Positions 1 to 8,524 of a stretch of 14,000 nucleotides of DNA are shown piece by piece. The translations under genes and the position numbers were made by a program. Location: positions 126,001 through 140,000 of the forward strand of contig JACVTC010000026.1 of assembly GCA_016946835.1 (NCBI GenBank), in the 5' to 3' direction. The stretch is from Neocallimastix lanati (nom. inval.) (lineage: Eukaryota > Neocallimastigomycota > Neocallimastigomycetes > Neocallimastigales > Neocallimastigaceae). The first letter of the stretch is position 1. Each line of letters begins with the position of its first letter. The notes beneath the pieces were generated by a model. That model was not told the origin of the DNA. It did not search any database and worked only from the letters and a program-made list of their open reading frames with translations.

Positions 1-286
1 CATTTAAAGAATTAAGCCAAAGAGCATCAAAGGTAATTAAATATCTATCACTTAAAAAAAATAAATAATTGTAAATAATTGTGAATATAAAATAAAATTA
101 ATAACATTAAATAAAATATATAAAATATATATTAATTTCATTATAGAAACTATCATTATACGAAAAACTTTTAACCGCTGAAAAATCATATCATGAATAT
201 AGAGAAAGCTTACATTCATCAACACAACCTTGTATCCCATACATGTAATTATTTTTATATTTTTAACTTTTAAATATAATATTTTT

Positions 287-333
<47 letters not shown>

Positions 334-933
334 ATAACAATATATTAATTGAAATAATATTTTTAATAAAACTAATAATTATGTAAATAATTTTTAATAA
401 AGTGGTAAGTCTACTAAAAATAACTATATAAATATTATATTTATTGGAATTACTAAAAAATAAATATTACATAAATATAAAATAAAACTAATGATAATAT
501 ATATATTACTTTTTTTTCCATATCGCAATAAATAATATATTTATTTTTTAGGTGTTTATTTAAGTAAGTTATATATATTTCTATATATTTAAATTAATAA
601 TCAACTATAAAACTTTTTTTTTTTTTTTTTTGAAATTTTTATAAATTTATATTAATGATATTTGAAATTTTGTAATAATAAAATTTAGCTGATTTAACAT
701 ATATGGAAGATGGTAATCCTAACTTTATAGACAATAGAATTAATTTTACAAAACGGAGTCTTATATCGACATTAATAAGAGAAATACAGCAATATCAATC
801 AATAGGTTACACACTAAAACCTATCAAAGAATTACAACAATTACTTGAATTCCCATTATTTTCAGAAGAAATGGAAAAGAGACTTTATGATATAAGTCTT
901 GTTAGAGAACCACGTGCTCAACAACAATCTTAA
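1..933 (+). CDS. Ras guanine-nucleotide exchange factor (RasGEF/Cdc25 domain), 3' part, 5 exons, partial at 5' end
   Basis: Exons: 1-32 (cut by the window edge), 147-244, 403-404, 552-563 and 689-933 (stop TAA 931-933). All junctions are GT-AG. The joined frame gives 128 residues: FKELSQRASK, then [61 protein letters not shown], and the end LYDISLVREPRAQQQS. This is the C-terminal half of the Cdc25-homology catalytic domain, including the conserved PCxPYxGxYLTDLTxxEDGNP block and the terminal EMEKRLYDISLxREPR helix. Such proteins load GTP onto Ras-family GTPases at membranes. The N-terminal REM domain and the rest of the catalytic domain must lie left of the window. Only about 10 residues follow the domain, so the catalytic domain is C-terminal, as in fungal Cdc25-type exchangers. 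The family call is firm. The subfamily is unknown. The 2-nt exon is inferred from frame and motif conservation. Confidence 0.9.
291..332 (+). repeat. Homopolymer of 42 A inside a RasGEF intron
   Basis: This is an uninterrupted run of A from 291 to 332, in the intron between the 98-nt exon and the 2-nt micro-exon. It is the longest homopolymer in the window and a likely place for length errors in assembly and for internal oligo-dT priming. Confidence 0.97.
403..404 (+). other. 2-nucleotide micro-exon (TG) of the RasGEF gene
   Basis: The sequence around it reads ...aataaAG | TG | GTAAGTctac..., a clean acceptor directly followed by a perfect GTAAGT donor. The AG at 401-402 is the first AG downstream of the donor at 245. 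Joining TAC AT + TG + GT GTT TAT yields Tyr-Ile-Gly-Val-Tyr, exactly the residues expected in the RasGEF motif. Splicing 244 directly to 552 instead gives a frameshift and an early stop. The inference is from sequence logic only, with no transcript seen. Confidence 0.72.
552..563 (+). other. 12-nucleotide exon of the RasGEF gene
   Basis: It is bounded by TTTTTTAG (ending 551) and GTAAGT (from 564). It codes for the end of a Gly codon, Val-Tyr-Leu and the first base of a Thr codon that is completed by CT at 689-690. The conserved motif GVYLTDLT is thus split over three exons. Confidence 0.85.
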
Positions 934-1530
934 TAAAAATATCTATAATAATAATAATAATAATATATTAATACAAATTTTGAGCAAAATTTAATAATAT
1001 CATTTTTGATGACATTATTATTAAACAAAATAAATAATATAAAATAATATAAAAAAATTTTAAATTTATCGATAAATATAAATTTTTCTTTATTAGATTA
1101 ATTAAAAAAACGAAATAAATTATAAATTATATTTAAATAAAAAATATATATATATATAAAAAATTTACAAGTATAATTTATATTAATTTAATATTTTTAT
1201 TATTGAAATCTTATATAAATAATATTTATCCTTTATTTTTTTTAAATATATATATATATATTTATTTGTTTTCATATTTTTCTATGTTTTTCCGATTTTA
1301 TTATTATAATTTTCTAAACTATTACAAAAAAATATATATATGTAAAAATTTTTTTTTTATTTTATTAATTTTAATCCAATTATCACTATATATTATTTAA
1401 AATAATTTTGTTTTATATTTGAAAATAATTTAGTTATATAATTGAAAATAATATAATAAAATGAAAGCAAATAAAAAATTGGATATATAAAAATTTTATT
1501 TTTTTAAATAAATAAATAAATAAAACATAT

Positions 1531-1578
1531 AAAAAATATAATAAAAAATATAATAAAAAATATAATAAAAAATATAAA
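1531..1578. repeat. 12-bp tandem repeat, four copies
   Basis: The unit aaaaaatataat occurs at 1531-1542, 1543-1554 and 1555-1566. A fourth copy at 1567-1578 differs only in its last base. Confidence 0.9.
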
Positions 1579-1609
1579 TAATATATAGAAAAAATAAAGC
1601 GTATACTTT

Positions 1610-1636
1610 AATTATACTTTTTATTAAAGTATAATT
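1610..1636. repeat. Perfect 11-bp inverted repeat with 5-nt loop
   Basis: The arms aattatacttt (1610-1620) and aaagtataatt (1626-1636) are exact reverse complements around the loop ttatt. It lies between two converging 3' ends, about 675 nt past the RasGEF stop and about 350 nt past the CCDC124 stop. Its role is unknown, and short AT palindromes also arise by chance. Confidence 0.8.
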
Positions 1637-1779
1637 TTATTTTAATTCATTCATTAATATTATATTAGTAAATTTTTGATCTATTTGATTAGTATAAGTA
1701 TTTAATAGATGTTTTATATTGTTGACTTTTTTTTATGTATTTAATATTATATATATTATTTTTTTATTATCTTTGCTTT

Positions 1780-1810
<31 letters not shown>

Positions 1811-1940
1811 GATAATTATGATAAGAATAAACATTATTATTCTTTTTATCAATACAGAAAAAAAAATATTTTTTTATTTTTTATATAATTATTCATTATA
1901 TATATATATATATAATGATTATTATATCCACTTTTTTTTC

Positions 1941-1977
<37 letters not shown>

Positions 1978-1984
1978 ATTAAAT

Positions 1985-3521
1985 TTAATCTTCAATACGT
2001 AATCTATTTAAAACTTGGTTATTAATGTCAGATACAGCTTGGTTTTCCTCATCTTGAGTAGCATTGTAAGCAATATATTGTTGATTCATTGGATTATCTG
2101 GAGATTTCTTCCATTTTTTTTGAAGCATTTGTTTTAATTGGGTTCTTCTTAAATGTGGATTTTCAGCCTTTAAGATTGGCATAGTTTTTTCCTCAAAGAC
2201 TGCATAAGCAGACTTAACACGTCTTTCTGGATGTCTATCAATTTTGTTGTTATTGTTGTTGTTACCAGAAGCAGCTTCATCTGGTTCATTAATAGCTGAC
2301 ATTAAATCTAAAGCATTATCAATTCCAGAAGCACCGAATTCTTCAGCTTTTTCTTTACCAAATGATGGTAAACTATCATTACTATTGGAACTGTAATAAT
2401 TAGCTTTTCTTTGAAACTTTCTTGCATCTTCCTTAATATTTCCCCTAACTTTTGATTTAGCTAGTTCTTCTTCCTCTTGTCTCTTTATTTTTTATTTTTT
2501 TTTTTTTTTATTTTTGAAAAAAAGGAATATTGAATATGTTATGAATTAAAATAATTATAATTTAATTTTTTTTTTTTTTATTTATATTAAATATATTTTA
2601 ATATATAAATAACTAACTAAAAGTTCAGCATTTTGCTGTTTCTTTAATAATTGTTCTTGCTATAATATTAAAAATGTATAATACATAAGTTATTAAAAAT
2701 TTTAGTATTTAAACTTTTATTTTTATTAATGTTTTTATCAAAATTTTACAGAATTTATTTATTAATATAAACATTTAAATGAAAAAAGAAAAAAAAAAAA
2801 AAATTGAATTTCAATTCTCTGAAATTCAATAAAAGTTTTAAATATTTATAAATATATATTTTTTTTTCATTTACTCTCTTCTTTTCGGCTAATAATTTTT
2901 TACTTTGATCTTTTGCTCCTTTAGACCATTCAAGAGCTACATTATTAAATGTATATTATTTATTATCAAATAAATTATAGAAATTCAACTTTAGTAATGA
3001 AATAAGGAAGAAAAAAAATTCAAGTAAATTAAAAAAATTAATTATATAATAAGAACCTTCTTCTTTTTCTTTTTGTTCAGCAGCAATTCTATCCTTTTCA
3101 GCCTTAACCTTAGCTTTTCTCTCATTAGCAGCAGCAACTATTGTTTATTAATATTAACATTAATATTAATAATATTATTATTTTAATTATCAATTAAATT
3201 AAATTACTAATTCAAAAAGTACATTAAACTAAAATTTAAAAATAGAATAAAAAAGAATTAAGTTATATAAAATATTTATAATCAAAAGTTTACTTTTGCA
3301 TATTATATTTTTAATTATTTATTAAGACATTTTATTAAAATTTATTTTATATATATATATAAAATAAAAATAATTATGTTGAGACTTTTTATATAAAAAC
3401 ACATTTATAAGACATAAATAGAGATTTTTATTGTTAAAGCAAAAAAATAAAAAGAAAGCAATAAAAAAATAACTTATAACTTTTTACCTTTAGTATTAAC
3501 AGACTTAAATTTCTTTGCCAT
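1985..3521 (-). CDS. CCDC124: CCDC124 homologue (ribosome-associated coiled-coil protein), 5 exons, complete, 238 aa
   Basis: Exons on the minus strand: 3488-3521 (ATG at 3519-3521), 3057-3137, 2875-2936, 2618-2659 and 1985-2482 (TAA). The lengths 34+81+62+42+498 give 239 codons. The N-terminus MAKKFKSVNTKVAAANERK matches the family start (MxKKFxxxNTKxAAAxxRx). A Lys/Glu-rich helical, coiled-coil-prone stretch follows to about residue 105, with the short W-x-K-G-A-K-D segment near residues 42-48. A Ser/Asn-rich linker includes six Asn at 147-152. The conserved C-terminal block starts DRHPERR at 155-161 and includes FEEKTMPILKAENPHLRRTQLK-type sequence and SPDNPMNQ. CCDC124 (relative of yeast Lso2) binds the ribosome at the intersubunit face and is linked to dormant ribosomes and recovery of translation. 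About 30 acidic/polar residues extend beyond the usual family end. Assignment is strong because both conserved ends are present. Confidence 0.93.
2803..2830. repeat. Perfect 11-bp hairpin inside a CCDC124 intron
   Basis: The arms attgaatttca (2803-2813) and tgaaattcaat (2820-2830) surround the 6-nt loop attctc. It lies in the third intron (2660-2874), about 45 nt downstream of its donor in the transcript. It includes G and C bases in an otherwise A/T intron. Confidence 0.8.
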
Positions 3522-4112
3522 TTTTATATTGTAAATGTATGATTGAAATTTTAATATATTTCAATAATTAGAAGTTTAATAAAATATAAAATATTAAATA
3601 TTAATTTTAATTTTATAATTTAATTTTATGTATGATTGGTTTAAATTAAATTTAAATTATATCAAAAGTTATTAATTTCAATTTTATTATCAAACACAAA
3701 AGTTTAGGCAAAAGCAACCATAAAATGAAATAATGCTATGTACTATAAACTAAAATTTTAAATTTATTAAAATAATTAAAAAAATATTAAATTAAATATA
3801 ATATTATGTTTGTTATTTTTATATATATTTCCAATATAAAATTTTTATTTTTTATTCATATATTTTCACTTTTATTTATAAATTTATATTATTATTATTA
3901 TTGATAACAGTATAATATATTAATTAATATTATAATGTTATACTAAAGTTGTAGTTATATTCTAACTTTTAAGAAAGAACTATTTTACAACTTATATTAA
4001 AATTAATTACTACAATAAATAATTAATATAGAAAGAAAATATAAAATAAATTTTTACACAATTAATTTATCTTATATTTTTGTATTTAAACACTTTATAA
4101 TTTATAAGTATT

Positions 4113-4138
4113 CATATATTAACCACTGTTAATATATG
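4113..4138. repeat. Perfect 11-bp inverted repeat with 4-nt loop
   Basis: The arms catatattaac (4113-4123) and gttaatatatg (4128-4138) surround the loop cact. It lies in the tandem intergenic region, about 430 nt past the RhoGAP stop. Its function is unknown. Confidence 0.8.
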
Positions 4139-4239
4139 TTATTAAAAACACATTTTTATTACAATATTTTCCGTCTTTTACAAAAAAAGAGACCATTTCA
4201 AATATTAAGTATAAATGTAAATTTTATATTTTGTTTGAT

Positions 4240-4245
4240 CACGTG
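4240..4245. promoter_or_regulatory. CACGTG palindrome (E-box-like site)
   Basis: A CACGTG core in tgatCACGTGtat lies about 720 nt upstream of the CCDC124 ATG. In sequence this poor in G and C the hexamer is very unlikely by composition alone. In fungi CACGTG is bound by bHLH factors such as Cbf1 or Pho4. That this copy is functional is inference. Confidence 0.35.
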
Positions 4246-4569
4246 TATATTCTATTAATTTTAATTATTAAATTATAAAAATTCTTTATCAATTATTATA
4301 TTTATATATCTTGTTTAAATTAATTTATTATTAATTATTTTTTTATATTTATTATTTTATAGTAATATAAATTTGTAAAAATATTACTATTATTAATTAT
4401 TATTATTATTAACAACATTATTATTATAATTATAATTATTTACTATTATTATTAGATATATATTTAAATAAGCATATATTGTAACTTTATAAAGTTGCTA
4501 ATATTATATATATTTAATACTTTATATAGAATATATATATATACTGTATTCATTTTAATAACTATTATT

Positions 4570-6960
4570 TTATGAATCCGGATCAAATATAGCATAGCAA
4601 TTTGATAGTATTACTTCAACTACTTTACATTGATATTTCATATCTATAAATTGATCAGCTTCAGAACCGTCTGATTTAGACATGTTACATCCTCCAAATA
4701 ATGTTGGACCCCATATTATAGATAAATTAGATATTCCCATTTTATTAACTTTTTGATTTGCTTGAACTCTATATTTATTTTTTTTTTTTTTTTTTATTAT
4801 ATTAAATAAAAAAACGAATGAAAGAAAAAAGGAAAATTAGTAATTAATTTTAACTATAAAAAATAGTATTTTCAGAATAAAAAAATACCTATCTAAATGA
4901 GCAATTAAATATCTTAAAGTTAAATAATTTGGATCTGGTAATCTATTTACCAATTCATGTATTTCTACAAGTCTTTTTCTTTCATCTTCAGTTTCTTTTT
5001 TTTTATTAATTATAGTTTAATAAACAAATATATATATAAATTAATATTTTTTATCAGTTATTAATAACACTATGAATTAAATTCAAAAAAAAAAAATGTA
5101 TATATATATAATACATATATGTATTATTTACTTGATGCTTCTATGAATTCAGAATATAATTCTTGAGTAAATAATGAATTTGGAAGTTCTCTAAAGTACA
5201 ATTTAAGAACACCTGTTACATTATTAAGTGTATCCTGAACATTTTCATCAGTAAGAATGACTTGATCAGCATCCCTATCAAATAATGTTCTTAACTTTTG
5301 AATTGCTGAATTTGATCCAGACAATCTATAAATACCAACAGTATTTAATCCTTAATATCAATAATATTTAATTAAATTATTAATTATTTATAATACCCAT
5401 ATTGTTCATTTAATATATTTTATCATTTTTATTATATATTTATAAATAATGAATATTTACCATATTTTTCAATATAGTTCGCACATTTAACAAGGATTTC
5501 CGGAATTTCTAGATTATCTCTATTTAGTTGCTCTGCTAAATTAATACCAAATATAGTTTTTGGATGTATAATAGCATATGTTTCTGGTTGCTAATACAAA
5601 AAAAAAAAAAAAAAAAGAATTAATATAATTGTTTAATAATTATATATTATAAATTTAAATACTATTTTATATTATAAAAAAAATATTCTTACCATCTTAT
5701 ATTCATTGAATGTGATATCATTCTTTTCAAATTTTGTTCCTTTAATTAATGGCTTTCTGATATATTCAACAAAGTCGTTTGCATTATCAATTTTTTGAAT
5801 AATTTTTCTTAAGCCTTGAGCTTTTATATAAAATAGTATTGTTTATAATCACATAAAAGATAAATATTATTGATTAAAATTTTCACCAACATAACAATAA
5901 TAAGAATAAAAAAAAAGAAAAAGAAGAAGAAGAATAGTTTTAATAAAATTGATAATCTTTTTATTATAATTATTATTATTTCAAATATTATTATTTATTA
6001 TTTATTATTTATTATACCTTCATTTAATGGACTAATTGTAGTAGCGTCAGACATTAAAGCATTTTCATAAGAGTAAGAATATTTTTCAAGATTATATTGT
6101 AAAGAATTATCGCATTCATCATTAGCTTCTTTTAATGACTTTTTATGTATATATTTTTAAGCAAAAAAAAATGTATATAATATATATATATATATTATTA
6201 TTATTATTATTATTATTACTTATAAAAATGGGATAACATAATATAAATTACATAATATTATAAAATATTTACTCTTAAAATTCTTGGTAAATTCTTTCCA
6301 AAGAATTCTCTTCTAGTTGCATTGGTGCTTACTAATTGTTGTTTAAAAGCTTCATTAGCTTGAGCAGCCTTATTTCTAGCTTCATCTTCAACCTTTTGTA
6401 ACTTTAATACATTATTTTATTTTTATATATTATTTTATACATATTATACGAAAATATTAGGATTTCTATTTTGTTATTTATTATATATAAGCAAATTAAA
6501 ATGGTAACTTAATATAATCATAATAATAATAATAAAATTTACTTTTGTTGGATTAACATTATTTTTACTGAATAATGAGACTTTCTTTTTTGTTATTGTA
6601 TTAAACCCAGACATTTGTTGTAGATTTTGATTACCAAAATGTTCAACGAAATGTCTTTCTTTTTCTAAAATAGCTTCCTCCCATGCTTCACTTGAAGTTT
6701 CATATTTTATTTTGGCCTTAATAAATTTATTGTAATTATTGTAATTATTTATTATAAATCAATTATTAATATAATATTAACAAAAAAAAAAAATTATATA
6801 TATATATATATATCTTTATGTATCATTCATTCTTTTATATTATATTTACTTTTTCTAATAAAGCTTCAGAATCAGAAACAGTTTTTTGATATTTTAATCC
6901 TGCTTCTTTTAACTATATATAAAAATTTTATATATTAATATTGTTTTTTTCATTATAGAA

Positions 6961-7041
<81 letters not shown>

Positions 7042-8165
7042 GCAATATATTCTATTTTATTAAAGTTCAATTTACTTGTTTTCTACTTCTTTCTGTATTT
7101 TTCAAGAGAGTAAATAAGTTTTCAGTAACATTTCCTATAGATTCAGCAAATTTAATTCTATTATTTCCAATCTTTTCATGCAATTCTAAAAATTGATTCC
7201 AACTTTCATTGTATGTTCTAATTATTTTTAATTTATATTGGTTTTATTTTATGATTTTTATCATAATAAATACATAAGTATTAATTATTTTTTTTTTGAA
7301 AGTTTGAATTTATATTGACTATTAAATTTACCCTTGTTTTGATTCAATTTTATCTTTTCCACTGTTTTCCAATGTTGTTTGACATAATTTAAGGATTGCT
7401 TTTCCATATTCTTCTTCAATAATAGCTCTCTTTTTTAGGAATGTAATGGCATCCTTAAAATTATTATAAAATATTAATTATTTGATTATTATAAGATATT
7501 AATTATTAAAAATGATTTATTAACTCGTTATAATAGTCATTAATTATTTTATTATAAAATATTTAATAAATATACTGTCTTATATTTAATTTTATAAATT
7601 TATAAATTTATAAGTATATATATACCTTGCAAGAGTTTGAATTTTGTTTTACTCTGTCAAGAATAACTTGAAAACCATTTTCAATTTCACATAAAGCTTG
7701 AATAATCCATTCATTTTCAGCTGAATTATTTGTTTTTTTTTCAACTGGACATCCATCATCATTTAAAACATTCAAGTCTATTGTATTAGATGAATAAGCT
7801 AAACTATTATCTTCTGATTTATTTGTTGCACTGTATAAGCTATCTGATACTGAATTTGATGTACTATTTGGATTTAATGTTACTGATGAGGAAGCAGGTG
7901 GATATAAACTTTGTTTAACCTGTTGTAAATTAATACTTCCTATACTAGTTGTTGTTGGGGCTCTCGATGATCTAGTTCTACGATGAGTTTGTTGTTCTGT
8001 TTCTTCTTTTTCAATATCAAAAATTTCAGGACCACTTATACTTTTGGTCTTTTTATGTTTTGACTTTTTTAAGCTCATTCCTGATATTGTTCCAGTTCCT
8101 TTCGTCGTCAAAGATGCTATTTGAGCTTTATTTAATGGAAATGAAAATATATCATGTGTATCCAT
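4570..8165 (-). CDS. F-BAR + RhoGAP protein (Rgd1-like), 12 exons, complete, 690 aa
   Basis: Minus-strand exons: 7626-8165, 7332-7453, 7076-7217, 6850-6912, 6543-6716, 6273-6401, 6018-6138, 5693-5820, 5461-5590, 5132-5350, 4889-4994 and 4570-4768 (TAA). Every junction is GT-AG and keeps frame (2073 nt). Residues 1-145 are Ser/Thr-rich and disordered-looking, with basic patches (KKSKHKKTKS, HRRTRSSR). About 150-440 is an F-BAR domain: FLKKRAIIEEEYGKAILKL, then GTYNESWNQFLELHEKI and long charged helices. F-BAR domains dimerise and bind or curve membrane. About 485-685 is RhoGAP: FGINLAEQ, YIEKYG, GIYRLSG with the likely arginine finger Arg525, GVLKLYFRELPNSLF, LVNRLPDPNYLTLRYLIAHL and NKMGISNLSIIWGPTLFG. 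It should stimulate GTP hydrolysis by Rho-type GTPases at the cortex. The order F-BAR then RhoGAP, and the NRLPDPNYLTL segment, resemble fungal Rgd1. Dictyostelid F-BAR-RhoGAPs are the alternative. The first ATG follows A/T leader sequence and starts the long first exon. Confidence 0.93.
6961..7040. repeat. (AAT)n microsatellite in a RhoGAP intron, about 27 units
   Basis: An uninterrupted 80-nt run of AAT lies inside the third intron (6913-7075) and fills about half of it. In the transcript it reads as (ATT)n. It is the same trinucleotide that codes for poly-Asn in the right-edge ORF, here kept out of the protein by splicing. Confidence 0.95.
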
Positions 8166-8206
8166 TTTTTTTTTTTTTATCTTTATTTTGTTATTTTTCT
8201 TAAAAA

Positions 8207-8240
8207 AAAAATTGATTTAATTAAATTAAAATCAATTTTT
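8207..8240. repeat. Perfect 12-bp inverted repeat just upstream of the RhoGAP start codon
   Basis: The arms aaaaattgattt (8207-8218) and aaatcaattttt (8229-8240) are separated by 10 nt. It lies 42-75 nt upstream of the ATG on the minus strand, so in the 5' leader or core promoter. It could form an mRNA hairpin or be a binding site. Confidence 0.75.
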
Positions 8241-8370
8241 CAAACTAAAATGTATAGTTGATATTAAAATTTGGTTAAATTAATTTATTCAAATAAATTA
8301 ACATAAAAATGACTTGAATATTTACTTCTTTGTATAAAAAAATAAAAAAAAAAAAAAAAAAAGAAATTAT

Positions 8371-8524
8371 CAACAAGTCAACAATAAAATATATTGTTAT
8401 TATTAATATAATAAATATTTCTCTTCAATATTCTTCAAAAAATTAAAACAACAAATCAACAATAATATATTGTTATTATTAATATAATCAATATCTCTCT
8501 TCAATATTTTTCAAAAAATAAAAA
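8371..8524. repeat. 78-bp direct tandem duplication upstream of the RhoGAP gene
   Basis: Copy 1 (8371-8448) and copy 2 (8449-about 8524) both begin caacaa(g/a)tcaacaata. Both then share a (t)attgttattattaatataat core, a ctcttcaatat segment and a ttcaaaaaa(t)taaaa end, with only scattered substitutions and a 2-nt length difference. Each copy holds a small palindrome around aacaata...tattgtt. Confidence 0.88.

Larger units (their letters stand above)
934..1984. other. Intergenic region between convergent RasGEF and CCDC124 genes
   Basis: Nearly pure A+T sequence holding both 3' ends: the RasGEF on the + strand and CCDC124 on the - strand. It contains A runs at about 1783-1810 and 1949-1971, TA microsatellites, a 12-bp tandem repeat at 1531-1578 and a perfect hairpin at 1610-1636. 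Open frames here translate to Lys/Ile/Tyr/Phe strings typical of random AT DNA, and I see no gene. Confidence 0.8.
3522..4569. other. Intergenic region upstream of CCDC124 and downstream of the RhoGAP gene
   Basis: It is almost entirely A/T, with no supportable ORF on either strand. It must hold the CCDC124 promoter and the RhoGAP 3' region. Distinctive points are a CACGTG hexamer at 4240-4245, a perfect hairpin at 4113-4138, and a 14-bp palindrome (aactttataaagtt, 4483-4496) just past the RhoGAP stop. Confidence 0.75.

Noticed and set aside
52-240. 62-codon minus-strand ORF
   Set aside because: It overlaps the RasGEF exon in antisense and runs into its intron. The + strand reading matches a conserved domain.
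1-933. RasGEF as a pseudogene broken by a frameshift near 245
   Set aside because: The in-frame solution with the 2-nt micro-exon restores the exact conserved residues using good splice sites, and the rest of the domain is intact. An assembly error remains a lesser alternative.
1203-1400. 65-codon ORF on the + strand rich in Ile, Tyr, Phe and Lys
   Set aside because: It is coded almost entirely by TA microsatellite and T runs. It has no protein-like composition, no homology cue and no splice context.
1719-1982. 87-codon ORF on the + strand with long Lys and Phe/Ile runs
   Set aside because: It is made of two A homopolymers and AT dinucleotides between convergent genes, a by-product of base composition.
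5870-6070. 66-codon + strand ORF
   Set aside because: It is antisense to a RhoGAP exon and intron. Its recognisable part is the reverse of coding sequence for the F-BAR protein.
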